A DNA stretch of 64,000 nucleotides from Hetaerina americana (lineage: Eukaryota > Arthropoda > Insecta > Odonata > Calopterygidae), in the NCBI GenBank assembly GCA_022747635.1, contig JAKTNV010000006.1, positions 69,133,590 through 69,197,589 of the forward strand, written 5' to 3'. The notes below the pieces were generated by a model. That model did not search any database and had not been told where the DNA came from. It saw nothing but the letters and a program-made list of their open reading frames with translations. The translations under genes and the position numbers were made by a program. Position 1 is the first letter of the stretch; the number at the start of each line of letters is the position of its first letter. Shown here piece by piece: positions 48,639 through 61,468 of this stretch.

Positions 48639-49194
48639 TTGTAATCTATAAAATAACTCTCAAATCTCAAAATGCAACATCTTTTGGGGAATATTGTTTA
48701 TAAATAATGATGAAAAGTTTACTAATAAAACAAAAGCAATTTACGTGCGAACACTCAGACAGTGTTTTTAGCAAGATTATTTCGACAATACCTCTACAGC
48801 TAATCCATTGAGTGCTCAACGAAAAGGCAAGTTCCTTAAGTTTTGAATCAGATTGAGTTATAGTGCAGTGAACCTATATCTAGCCTATTCAGCAAATAAC
48901 TATCCTTCTCACGTTGCGCGCCTTAATTTACGATTATAAAGGCTCTTTGATTTTGCCGCACAAATTTCCAGGACGTGTAACCAATGTTCTGAACATATAA
49001 CAAGTCACATAAGTTATTATTTGAAATATCCTAAGCCCAGGTTTTTCCCTAGGACAAAATGCAAAGACATCTTCGTGAAAGAAGAGACCCACGGAAAATT
49101 GAGAGAGAAATTCCAATAGCTTAGGCAGTTCGGTGAACAAATCACCTCAATCATAACCCACTCCCCGCAAGCTCCGCAAAATATTTCCTTAGGC
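48639..49194. other. AT-rich stretch without recognised genes
   Basis: Nothing supportable; the CT-rich DNA from 49195 starts the next island. Confidence 0.4.
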
Positions 49195-49560
49195 GCGTCC
49201 ATTTGCTCCCCGTTCTTATTACGATTCGCCCTAAAGTGTTCCCACATTTTTCTCTCCCTAACCTTCCCCTAACTCCCTCCCACCTATTTCAGCCATTCTT
49301 TCTCCACTCGACCACCCACTCCCTTCCCAATATCCACTTCCCCTCGCCGTCCTTTCACGAATTTGCATACCCTCCCGGCCTTTGTCCCGTGCCCTTCACT
49401 CCATCCACATCTCCGAGAACACTCCACCACTCCACATTCTTTTCTTCACCAATACGAGATTCGACTTAGTACTCTTCCCTTTCGACTGCCCACATTTCCC
49501 CATAAGCAACTGCCTCTCCCGCATGACTCTACTGCCTTAAAGCTATCAGCCAAGCTAGGA
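49195..49560. other. Pyrimidine-rich island
   Basis: C/T-dominated plus strand with several 60-90 codon frames that are proline/serine-rich and compositional. Confidence 0.6.
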
Positions 49561-52007
49561 TGGTCTATTTGCTTTATACAATGTCTGTGCGTGGACGCAT
49601 GCACGATAACAGTATACTATAGACATATGTACGTATGAATATCTTGGCATTCATATAAAAAACTCACCAAGAATTTCCACGGAAAATAACTGGAAGTGTT
49701 GATTTCGATAGACTTGCCTTGAAATGGTTCTCAGCCATCTATCTGGTCCGGCTTGTCCAGTCAAAGTTAGAACTTGGTCCGAATTTAGTCATTCTCCCAT
49801 TGTTGTACTCAATTTTCATAAATATGAACGTCCAATTATGCTCATAGGAAACACAAACTATCGGCAATATGACAGAAACAGATAGATATCACTTGATTAC
49901 ACTAAAGATTCAAATTCTAATGACCTAGATTTCAAAACTTGGTGCCATCATCTTTGTCAGAGAACGGCGACAAGTTTTGAAACCTGGATGTTGAAAATTT
50001 AAATATTTAGTGGAATTAAAAGTTTCTTCTGGATGTCTCTGTTAAATTATAGAAAGTTGTGATTATCTTAGGTCAGAGAGGAAAGTTTTGCTGAGGTCCC
50101 ATTTAAATTTCATACATCACAGAAGGAACGAAACTCTATAAAAAACCGCCTTCAGCATATTGCCCGTGACAAATATACTTATTTAACTATACACCAAAAA
50201 TAAGGAAGTTTAATCAAAAAAATAAACCGACACGAAATTGAAAATTGGATTCGTGGAAATAAGTCATGCAGCATTCACGTTACTTCGCTGAATCACGCGG
50301 AGATTTTTTCATTCATGGTTCTCAGATCATATTATGCACAGATTCAACCCCAAGATACTTACTTTTCCTATCTCACGCGCATACTATATTTCCATTATAA
50401 AACCCGTTTTCAGATAAAAAATCATCTTTGAAAACATTCCTAATAACAACTTTTCATTTCTAAAATATCATTCCACGTCTTTACTATTCCCTCCACCATA
50501 CTTTCTAAACCCACAGCTTTCTAACTCCCACCAGCAACTTCCACTCTACTGCTCGTGCCCGTGGGCTGTTTATTTTTTATGGGCCCGAGGTTGGGCTGGA
50601 GAGGGGCAGGTGAAAGAGAATGGGACTGAGGGATCGTCAATGGCCAGTCGAGGGAAGACGTTTTCCCTCATTCTCTCCTTCAATCAACGCATATTACTTC
50701 CTCCGTCAAACTTTGCTTCTTCTTTTATTTTTCTCATTTGAGAAGCGTAAACGCATTTGCTTCCGGGCTGAACGGCAGATATTGAATCCATTTGGAGTGA
50801 TGGCGGATTTCCCGTCGTCGAATCTCGATGGGCAATCTGTTATGTTCATCTTGGGGATATTCGCCCGGCGTTTCATTATATCGTTTAAATTTCACCATGA
50901 AATACGTTCCCTGAGGGATTTCACTACTGATAATATATTCATCGCCCCGACATTTATTTGTTTGATATGCTAAAATAAATTATTGTACCTCCACATAAGC
51001 ATTCTCCTCATAGTAATTCAAAATTCACTAAACCGATTTCAATTGTCTAACTAGAACAATGAATTTTGTTGCAATGGCAATGATAATGTTGACAAATTGA
51101 CCATTTTAACTAAATTTCAGGGTTTCCAAATAATTTGTTCCAAACTTTGCCAGAAACTATCACAATTTAATAAAATGTGATAGTCATTTTTCCTTCATGC
51201 AATAGTCCCTTAACCTTTTCCAAGGAGTTCAACTTTTTACACAATTATTTAATGATTTTAAGTGCCTTTCATCCCCATTGTGATCTGTCCAATTTCTTCC
51301 CTTACTCACCTTATATTTTACGCACAACCACATGGATCCGTTGAACATAGATCAACTCATGTTCCCTACATGTTCTTGAACTCAATTACAATGGGGATAA
51401 ACTTCCAGATTTTCTTTCGCGCCTTCATTTATGACTGGTCTAATTTAGTGAAGCCTTATACTCGTCCAAAAACATTTCCTTTCTATGAGCTGTAGCATCC
51501 CTCTATCTTCGTAATTATCTATGTTCGTATCCTATTGAGTTGAGCATGAGCTAAAGGTTCATTAGAAAGTTTAAGATTAGTTTTCTCCTGTACTCTTACC
51601 TTTAGGGAGACGTAGAAGAAAGAAATACGAATTTTCTAATATTTTCTGTAAAACACCATTATCCACGTTTCAACTTGCATTTTGCTAAAATGGTACTTAA
51701 ATTTAGCGTAATTACTCATTAAAAAAGAAAAGTTAGAAAAATATTGATACACGCATAACTAAAAAACATTAAAATATTTTGGATACAATTTTTTATTAAG
51801 GCGTTCTCCTCAAGATTGAAAATATACGTCATTTTTTGGATTCATTTTATCATGTGAAATCATTTGTTTCAATTTTTACTACGAAATGACAATTTGTCCG
51901 CGCATTTATGAATTTAAGGTTTTAGTTTACGTGAAAAGCTAAGCGTGGGGTTTTCGCCATAGTGGTAAGAATTGAAACACAGGGGCATTAGTATTATAAT
52001 GTTATTA
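49561..52007. other. AT-rich stretch without recognised genes
   Basis: A 117-codon plus-strand frame at 50620-50973 has mixed composition but no recognised domain. Confidence 0.45.
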
Positions 52008-52095
52008 TTGGTAATTTACCGGTTAAGGTGGGTATTGGATGGACAAAAACTACCGAAAAAATGTCTTGTCTCTCTTAACAAAACTTAAACCAACA
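52008..52095 (-). mobile_element. LINE family 1, 3'-end-only insertion (copy G)
   Basis: Shares GGTAAT, TTTACCGGTTAAGGT, GGATGGACA and a CTTAACAAAAC block in the same order and spacing as the 3' UTRs of copies A (10215) and B (26360). No coding part is attached, so it is a severely 5'-truncated insertion. Confidence 0.8.
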
Positions 52096-52930
52096 TGGTA
52101 CTCAAGTTATTGAAAATATAGTTACGCAATGCTGTCGACAAGCATATATTTACCAGGATTTCATTTTAAATTCTCATGACGAAGTACTTTAAATAATATC
52201 ATCGAAAAATACATTCCATAAGTGTCACAGCATATTATATTGTATGGAAGCTAGGTTATTTTAGAGCTAATTTTAATGGTAGAAAAATTTTTAAGAACAA
52301 CAAATACGAGTAAATTTCATGCAACGTATTTCTTGGAGGAGATGAATTATTTTTTTTGGCGAATTAATTTCAATTGAAAAATCTCACCGCTTCTGTTGTT
52401 TTTAATTACTGTATCAGACCACGTTCAAACTACCGACCTCTATTTTCTTTTCAAATTGAAAACATTAGTGACACTTGCACAAGGTTATCCTTAAAGTAAT
52501 ATTATTTCTTAGCAGAGAGGATGCATTTCAAATTTTATCCACTTACGTCGATGTTAAAAAATTATTATTAGTATTCCACGAATAATGATAACAAAAAAAA
52601 GATGTTATAGTTAAAACCAAATGTTATAGTTAAAAGATGGATGCAATAATTTGAAAACCTGAATTCTCTTATGTAGGTCTTATAATATTTCATCAAAAAT
52701 GTAAGCACACAAGTGTTTATTTCAAAGATAAAAAATATTTCGGTAGCATAAAACGGATTTTCCATTTCAGGAAGTATTTTCCAAAATAAAATTTCAAATT
52801 AAAAAATCACAAGCTGGGAAATTAGAATTCTACGAATTAGTTAGCTTAGCCATTGAAGTAATGGTTTTCGCACAGCTTCACTTCGAAAGATATGTCCAGA
52901 TATAAAAATCAGCCAAAAATATGATTAATA
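52096..52930. other. AT-rich stretch with a short direct repeat
   Basis: ATGTTATAGTTAAAA occurs at 52602-52616 and again at 52621-52635 (period 19). Otherwise nothing recognised. Confidence 0.5.
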
Positions 52931-54178
52931 AACGAGATTAGTCTTAAAAGTCCTCGGCCTTGCCCGTTCATTAGCATCTCACTCACATAATGTTTTTTCA
53001 TCGTGCTGACACAACTGTGGGTGCGCACCAAGTGCATTTGCAAGCCTGTTCCAGTTCGCTGTGGGCATTCATTCGAATCTGGTGCAGTGAGTGTGTTGCT
53101 AGAAATTGTAAAGATCGACCATCGTGCAGTGATAAAATTCTTCGTAATAGAAGGTTTCATGCCAACCAATACTTATTCGAAAATGGTTCATGTGTATAGG
53201 GGTCTCTTCTCCTTCAATTACCACCGTGAAAAAATTGGCGGCCGAGTTTGAACGCGACCGTGAAAGCCACCAAGATGATGCGCACAAAGGATGTCCGAAT
53301 AGTGGAACCACAAGAGAAATCATCGAAAAGGTGAACATTATGATTATGGAAGATCAGCATATGATAGTATGTGAAATTGCTAATACTCTAAGGACATTAA
53401 AAGAATGCTTTGGCAACATATTGTACGAGGTACATGGCTAGGCTTTGCTCAAGATGGGTCCCGAACCTTTACACTGAGGATCAAAAACAAATTCAGATGT
53501 CACTTTACAAACTGCTTGGCGCGCACTCCGAAAACCAAAAGTGATTATCTGCGTCAATATGCAGCAATGAATGAAAAATGGATTTGTTTTTACACACCAG
53601 GATCTGAATAACTACCCATGCAGTTGCTAGAGGCCGGTTCTTCAGGTCAGAAGGAGGCGAAGACAGTGGCGGGAAAAATCATGGCGTCGGTTTTTGGGCG
53701 TCGATTATCTTTAAAACTTAAAATAATAACTAGGGAGTACTATTCCAACGTTGAACAAAACTGGACGGAAAATTTGTGAAAGTAGACTTTGCGGAAGAAA
53801 AAAACCGTTTTTCATCAGGACAATGCACCTGCTCATTGAAGTGCCATGCCGATGGGAGAATTGAGGGTTTGCCCTGTGAAGAGCTGGAACATCCAGCCTT
53901 TTCTCCGGATTTTGCTACCTCGAACTTCCAACTCTACCGAAAACTCAAAAGTTTACTCTCTGGTAAGGGTTTTTTGTACCATCAAAAAGCAATTGCGGCT
54001 GTGGACGAGTACTTCGCAGCATTTACAAAAGAACACTACAGAGGCAGGATAATGGAGTTGAAACATCGCTGGGTAAAATGCATTTATATTAAAGGCAAGT
54101 ATGACGATAAATGAAACTTTTTTAAAATCATAAATTGTCATTTTTATCACCATGCTGAGATTTCAGACCACCCTCGTA
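52931..54178 (+). mobile_element. Mariner element, near full length, decayed
   Basis: About 1.25 kb, the usual mariner length. The right end reads, in complement, TACGAGGGTGGTCTGAAATC (54159-54178), and the left end AACGAGATTAGTCTTAAAAG (52931-52950); they match at 14 of 21 positions and the right one is close to the standard mariner terminus. Inside is a complete but broken transposase. Insertion is old: the two ends have diverged and no TA duplication is certain. Confidence 0.82.
53090..54114 (+). pseudogene. Mariner transposase relic with both outer catalytic Asp codons changed
   Basis: Broken over at least three frames. Blocks in order: HRAVIKFFVIEGFMPTNTYS (DNA-binding N-terminus), SPSITTVKKLAAEFERDRES, TTREIIEKVNIMIMEDQHM, VCEIANTL, then the catalytic domain. 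The first catalytic position reads MNEKW (Asn at 53570-53572) where active mariners have MDETW. The second is kept in HQDNAPAH (Asp at 53819-53821). The third reads SPDFATSN (Asn at 53923-53925) where SPDLAPSD is usual. The distance between second and third positions fits a D34D enzyme allowing one frameshift. The C-terminus (HRWVKCIYIKGKYDDK) ends at a stop at 54112-54114. Confidence 0.88.
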
Positions 54179-57100
54179 TTACAGAAAAAAGGAGAAATTT
54201 TGGTGCCCCAAAATGGAAATATAATTTTTATAATTTATTTAAAACATAAAATCAAATGCATACTTTATGATCATAATCACCTGCAATGCTGAATTTGTGG
54301 AAATAAAAACATAATGAAATATATGAATTTTAATGACGTTGTAAATATTTCAAAAATTACATCATGAGTTTGGTAAAAATACTTCTAGGAAGTAAAATGA
54401 TTTTTTTAAATTTAGCGCTCATTAAAATATCTGTTTTTATGAAATTAATACTTGGAACCCTTTGCACCTAAAGTTAGTAATTTCCAAGAACCCTTTTTGA
54501 ATATCTCCGCTATTACATAAACTCTTTATTAATGCTGAATTGAAAATAGTATTTCACTGTCACAACAGTGTTTCCTTTTAGCAAATTTTTGAGCATTATC
54601 ACTCATTTTTTTAGCAGTGATGATTAACATTTTTTCTTTATTTACCACATTAATTAAAAAGATTGAGTGACAAAGGCTGAAAATCATTAATTCACTGAGG
54701 AATTCAGACAAGAAGTTTTAACTATATTCACTTCAACAAACATTTCAGGGAACTGAAATCCACAATATCGCTGAAACATAATTCCCAGAGTGAATCAAAA
54801 AGATCAAATGTAACTGTCAGCCCCAAATTTGGGAAAATGTTTTACCGTTTATCGTTACCCAATAAATATTTTCCAATAATTTAAGCTTTCAAAAATAACT
54901 CGACACAACGGCAGAGCGACATTTTCAAAAATCACCTGTCAGTTGCTCAACTTTCTTTAAATAGATTTTTTCTTTAATGAGTTAACGAATGCGACACTCC
55001 ACGTACCCTAACGGAGGCTACAACGGGTTGAACAACACGCGACCTCAAAAACTCAGGATTCGTGAGGTAGTTCTAAAAAAAGAAGTCCGTAAAAATCGGC
55101 GCGCAACTCAAAACGACGGCCACAGTGTATATTCCAGGGACACTAGATGAGAAACACCTACTATGACAATAAAAAAAAATATTTACCTACTGCTGACCTC
55201 GGGGGAAAGAAAAAACCAGCCTTAAAAACAACAATATATAGCTTACGACTCTCCTTTTTTCCCCCCTTATGTATTCCCGGCACGCGCCACGGAAATGTTA
55301 CGCGAAAAATCTCGCCAGTCCACTTCCCCGGGAAAAAAATAACAAAATAACAAAGGACAGACGCGGTGTGACCACTAAAAGGTAAACGAAGGGAGGAGTG
55401 AGAGAGAGATGGAGAGATGGTGAGGGGGCTAAGGGTTAGGGTGGGTGGAAAGGGACGGAGAGACGTGAAGACTAACTTCATTTCCTACCCTCCCCTCCTC
55501 CCTACCTTCCATGATTTAAGATATGATGTATCTTTCGGGCCTCGGGCGGCCAGGGACCGACCTAACGGAGGGAGAGAGAGACTCAGGGGGTTACAAATGA
55601 CCATTCCTTATTTCAAATTTGGTTTATGATGGATTGCGGAAGATGGCGTCTGCTAAAAGGTACCAGGATGGAGGGAAGGAAGGGGAAGTGTGGTGAGCGG
55701 AGAAGGATGAGTGGGGAAGGGATGGGGACGTGGACGTCGTGTCTCGCTCCTGATATCTCGCTTCCTCCCTGCCCGCCACCGCGACCACACTGCCAGGGAC
55801 GTCACGCTCTTTTTTTATACGCGCACACCTCGATTATCTCCGTCTAACGTCTTAACCGTACTCAATTCCCCAAGCTCCCTTCCCGTACCTCCTGGGCGAT
55901 GGCGAACTTCCCATGAGGGAAGTGTCCATCCCCCAAATACCACTGCCAACCCCCTCCCCCAAACAACACACTAGTGTCAGGCTTGTATAAATAAGAGAAT
56001 GTGTGTCTTACTTACTTAGGCTCGAGATCCGTAATGCTGACGTCATCCCTACGACCGGGTAACGTGACCGATGAAACACAACATATTTTTTATATTTATG
56101 TAAAAGAGCAAATATGCTTGAACATGCTTTTCACGTCCCCATGCATAATAATCTTCGAGATTAGCGTTGATAAATGAACTCTTTCGTGGATCATCTAAAA
56201 TATAGCGATGGTTTCCAAGCAGATCTATGATCCGAGAGCATTTGAAAAAAGGGTAAATTGCGAATATAGGTAGTAAAATATAGTAGTAAATACTATTTTT
56301 TATTCATATCATCTACGTTATTATGATTATACATGAATAGGTAAACCAGAGACTTCTATTGTTCTTTACCATTTTATGGCACAAAGTATCTGATAATATA
56401 TGGATCTAAAAGTTTCCTCCAACTTAGCATAAAAGTAAAGTAGCAACCAAGGAATTATAATTCCTATGAATGTCTTTCAATATTAAAAAGGTGATTGTCA
56501 AACTCTATGATATCAAATGTTAAATAATGAATCTCATGAATCAATAGATAAGGGATATTACAGTAAAAACTGAGCCTTGTAAATATCCCGTGCGTGAAAA
56601 TTTCAAATTGATAATATCGCCAAAATCAGTTTTACACAAAAATATCTAAATGGGGGCATAAATAACATCCAGGCATCTTTAATATTTCAATAACTACATG
56701 CGCAACATTCATTTGTTATTTTATACTATCCAAACGCTATTCATTAGAAAGACAAAATGCCATTATGCTGAAAGAAATTAATGCCAGCTTATTACTATCC
56801 ATGCACAGGGGATGTTTTTTTCACTTCCGGTAATCAATTACTGATTTTGGTCAATATTCTGCGACACTTCTGCTGAAAATGAGTGGAAATTTCGCAGTAA
56901 TGTTTTTCTATCAAATATTTTCCCCTAAAAATCCATTGATTACTATTTAGAAAACAACATTTCATATACAAAATTAAAATTAACAATTACACAAATTAAA
57001 TTAACGTGAACATCTCAACGTTTTTTTCATGAATATAACCATTTACAAATTTATAAAATTGGCCTATATTTTCAAATTTTTACTTCGTTGAACACATTCT

Positions 57101-57469
57101 TTTGTTCCAAACATGATTATACGCCAATTTAAATTGTAAATTGGACACTATGAATGGATTTAATTCCGCAAAAGAAACCGAATACTGAGAAGCCTAGTAT
57201 TCTCGTGGCTCTAAGTCAACCCCTTTGAATCAAGCTAAGTATAAAAGTTCGTTACCATATCACATGCGATCTGAGCAGGGTGTCTCACAGTACGCTTGAT
57301 TCGCAATCTCTGGCAATTTCGCAGAAACCGTTCGGCTCCGGGGATCACTTTAAGTGACCAAAATGGATACCGTAAATCAGGGTCCTTTAATTACGGAATT
57401 CCTATGACGGCGTATCCTTAGCTTTCGACGAAATCAGTAATGCAAGGATCACTTTCATCTTGGTGCCTG
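54179..57469. other. AT-rich stretch; GC-richer patches at 55010-55120 and 55390-55970
   Basis: At 55390-55720 purines dominate the plus strand, switching to pyrimidines at 55740-55970. A TGACGTCA site lies at 56038-56045 and a 16-bp palindrome AGGAATTATAATTCCT at 56450-56465. No gene recognised. Confidence 0.5.
56038..56045. promoter_or_regulatory. CRE-like palindrome TGACGTCA
   Basis: Second perfect CRE-type 8-mer of the window; no gene is visible beside it. Confidence 0.2.
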
Positions 57470-58130
57470 AATCACCTTAACCCTTCCACACTCGAACTCC
57501 TCCCCTTCCCCACCCTCACCAGAAACTCCCAAGCGATTCGCTAAATTCCTTACCTTTCTCAGGCAAAATCCGCGAGCATTTGCATAAAACGTATCTACCC
57601 ACCCCTTCCGCCATTTCCACTTATACCCCTGCCGACGTCCAATCCCTCCTTAAAATGCATTCTGAATATAAATCCAGCCTCCCTCTCTCCGCCTCCCCTC
57701 CCCCAGTTTCCTTCCAATTGAATCCATCCATTCAAGGAAGTGGAGAAATTATCGTTAGCTTTCCCGTTCGGCACCAGGGCGGCGACACGAGGTAGGAGGC
57801 CCTTTTTTTTCTTCCACTGCCTTTAAAGGGGATCGCCCTGCCGGAATGGTCACAAAATTTTCCGCAGAGGGTGGCGCCGCTAATTCCGGCGCCCTCTACT
57901 CCTTCCCATCTTCTTGCTGCGATACCCTTCAAACCTAATTCTTCCTCCGCCTCTCCCTCAAGGAAGGAGCTCCTTCGTAATACAGTTGGCGCAGACATTG
58001 ATTTTGATCTCTCACTCCTGCAACGCCACAACTTCTTAATCATACTCATTCCACTCCCTCAATGGGATTTTCCATTTCCCTTCTCTTTACTTCCCTCCAA
58101 CATACTATATTTCTAATTCTATGTTACTCT
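57470..58130. other. Pyrimidine-rich island with balanced-composition core
   Basis: C/T-rich plus strand. A 105-codon minus frame (57732-58049) is less biased than those in the other islands but has no family match. Confidence 0.5.
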
Positions 58131-61100
58131 CCTCCTTGTGCTGAGATATCTTATGAATTCTCAAATTAAAACTCCCGTGACGGGATCCCGGGCTGCCATA
58201 TATTATTCTCGCTTCATAACGAACTTCACCATTAATTTATTTTCGCATGGCAATACGGGCCCATATCAAAAGGTAACCTCCTTCAAATCAATGCTTTAAC
58301 TCAATTCTCATGAGAACTAAGAAGTTTTACATATAATATCACTTAATTGGTAGACAGGAACATAATACTTCAGAATCTTTCGCTCCATAACGCGGATGTA
58401 ATCCAGAATATTACCATACGTCTTCGCGAAAAGGAAGCTTATACGAAATAGAAAGCATATTCCATGGAAACATTTTGTTCGATCACGTAAATAATTTTCT
58501 TGACTGATTTGTTGTCCAAGATCAAGCATTTTCATTCTGATAAAACAAATAAAAAATGTACAAATAAATAAAAAATTTAGAATATATCCAGTTTTCATTT
58601 AATTTTGTTCAAACGAAGAGAATATTAATATTTTTTCACTGGGCTAAACATTTCATAACAGGAGGGAAAAAGTTAATTTAGATATATTTCGACGTGCCCT
58701 TTAAGGAAGATGCTGACCTCGATTTTGATTCAGCACCAATGGTCCTCTATTTCACATCGCTCACCTTCTCTACAGCTCGTTAAAACTGCTATATATATAC
58801 TTTGTCATGACACAAGCCAACGCACGTCATTACTATCATGAATTAAAATAAGTATATTTCATCTTTCAATTTTTAGCCAAATACCTGGCCACAGTTTGAT
58901 GGATGGGTCAGAATCAATCTTTGGCGATCTATTCTTTATTTAAACTAATAATTGTATAAGTACATAGCATTTGAATAAATTATTTTTTATAATTTTATCA
59001 AAATTTATTTATGAAGAGGCCTTTACAGTATTTACCTATCATCCAAACGGTGGTTTAATTCTTCAAGGAAAAACACTTTTAAATCACTTACTCAATCGAA
59101 CTTAAAATAAAAATAATCTAATGTATGTTTGTACTTGGTCATATCTGACGTCCTTGTTTCGGCTCATCTAGCATGTGATAGCAATTAAAATTGCAACTAC
59201 TCTCTCTCTCTCTGTTTATTTTCCTCGGCAATCGCGTAATCACAATTTCCCTTAAATTCGTGTCCTGCAAAGAAATCCGTCTTTCCCTCCACCTTCTATT
59301 AACTCAGTTACTACTTAGACCTCAAACGCTTACTTTATTGAGGGACAAAGTTCGAAGTGCTTTCCAAATATTTTGAAAAAAAATCACTAAAGGCAATATT
59401 CTAAGAGCATTATTTTAACTTGACTTCATGCCGTGATTATGAAATCTAAGCGGGACAGAGATTCGGGAAATACCTCACCAGTGTCTCCACCGGAATTCAT
59501 CTACTCACACCTCGGAATCAGTTGAAAAGATGCTGCTACGAACAAAGGTAATATTACAACTGGATGGAAAATCATAATGGAGTTAGCTAACCCACTTCCG
59601 GTTCAAATAATCCTCGACAGGTGAAACCATATATCATACAGTAACATTAATGCGTCTCTTGGCCTCACAACTTAGTTTACATTCCACGAGGAACTCCATG
59701 GAGAGATGCGAATGAGGAGAGCATATTGCAAATCGTTTCGCTCATTCAGGGGGATTACACAAATTTCCTTAGATCCTAATTTATCTTGCCATACAAAGAG
59801 AGCTTTATTTAACTAAATGTTCTCCACCATGCATAAAATCCCTTTCCGATTCACTACCTATCCATGTATTTTTATTGTGGACCATTACACCATTTCATCA
59901 ACTCACATTTTCTTTTAATATTTTAAGACACTCGATTAGCGTGTAAGAATTCGTCGATTAAATATGAGAGAATTATATCATTTAAAGGACTTATTTTTTT
60001 ATATTTACTGAGATTGGTATTTGCGCAGAAGTATATTTTCTATTTGAAATATGATTGGGGATTACCTTTAAATTCTCTCCTGCTGCACGAAGCAAACATA
60101 TTATTGGCATCCATGCTTTCTTCGTTATCTCGTATTACCTACTTCATGCCTGTAAGAGAGGTGTGTGGGTGATAACTAATCCTCATTCTTCACATAGCTT
60201 CTTGCACTTCTCCAGCCATAATTATAATCATCCATTTGCCTTCTCCTCCATCCTGACCACAAAATTAATCTTTCTTTGCAAGAAATTTTAAAAAAAGTTT
60301 GCACCAGTTGAGGATAACCTGTTTCCAGACATATAAGGTATTATATTGTTCAGTTCAAAGCTTAAACTTCAAAAATGTTCCTTTTACTCGAAGACTCCAT
60401 AACAATTTATTTACTTTTTAATGCTATCATTTTTATTTTAAGCCGTTACTTCTCCTTACAGCCTAAGTCCTCCGGTCTCGTCGATAACAAAAACATTATA
60501 ACTATCGTAATTGTACACAAACTATATGAAAGCCCGTTGTTTTAACGTTAAGCTCCTGTAACTCTCAGTGATTTTAGTGTTATATTATTGTGGATTTGCC
60601 TAATCCTATTATTTTTATCTATACCATGCAAACGCAAATAATATATTATGCGAAAATATTGTCATAACGTACTTCGTAATTAAATGTAGGTAGTCCAATT
60701 TGACAATGATTTCCACCTAAATATCTAAATTATCTTACCACAGAAACTTATGTAATACTAAATATTAAATGAAGTGTTTATTTAATATTTATGAAATCAT
60801 GCAAGATTAGTAATCCTAACATTTCTAAAGCCCAAATTTAAGAAATTAAAACCGAAGTAGTGAGATAAATCTTTGTATCTTTGTTGAAAAAAGAAAGAAA
60901 TTATGAAATAAAAAGATACACAAATACCGTGAATATATGAAGAAATATCTCTCAAAAACCTTCATAAAATGCACCTGAACCTAAGGTTTCTATAGTGGCA
61001 AAACAATTGAGAGATCTTTATGTGACAACTATTTATTTGAGAGATGTCAAATCTCGATCAACCTAAATAAGAAGAATTGGAACCTTTACATTCAAAAGTG

Positions 61101-61237
61101 AAGACAGCGCGCATCTGAATATCAGGATCTGGCAAAACATATTTAGCATTAAAAAATGCCACAAGTGAAACAAAACAAAGGAAGATTATAAGCAGTGTCA
61201 ATATCAACGAAATTGCATAAGCTGAAGATGAATTTAT
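58131..61237. other. AT-rich stretch without recognised genes
   Basis: A short (CT)n run near 59200 is the only simple repeat. No frame over 95 codons. Confidence 0.5.
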
Positions 61238-61468
61238 TTAGTAAAGGAAAGAAAAAGATGGAAACAAAAATCTACCCACCGCGGTAAAAGAAATTTTTAA
61301 TTGAGAAAAGACAAGTAAATGCTCACGAAGTTCATTCCAAATGCCTGAATACCAAAGATGAGACAAGGAGCAAAAATAGGAGTACCTCTTCAAGAAGCTG
61401 AAGAAGAAATACGGAATACAGTTTTCAATTAGGAGATATCGGAGCGAATAAAGTGGACTGATGCTCAA
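61238..61468 (-). mobile_element. LINE relic, C-terminal tail (clade not determined)
   Basis: 76 codons on the minus strand read RYLLIENCIPYFF, a Y-YFCSLSHLWYSG segment, IWNELREHLLVFSQLK and ISFTAVGRFLF. The succession of an aromatic S-F block, then I-WN-L---L--FSQLK is that of the last part of CR1/L2/Jockey-type LINE proteins. The reading frame upstream is lost, and I could not find a catalytic box in the 2.5 kb that follows on the coding strand. It is not close to family 1. Confidence 0.45.
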
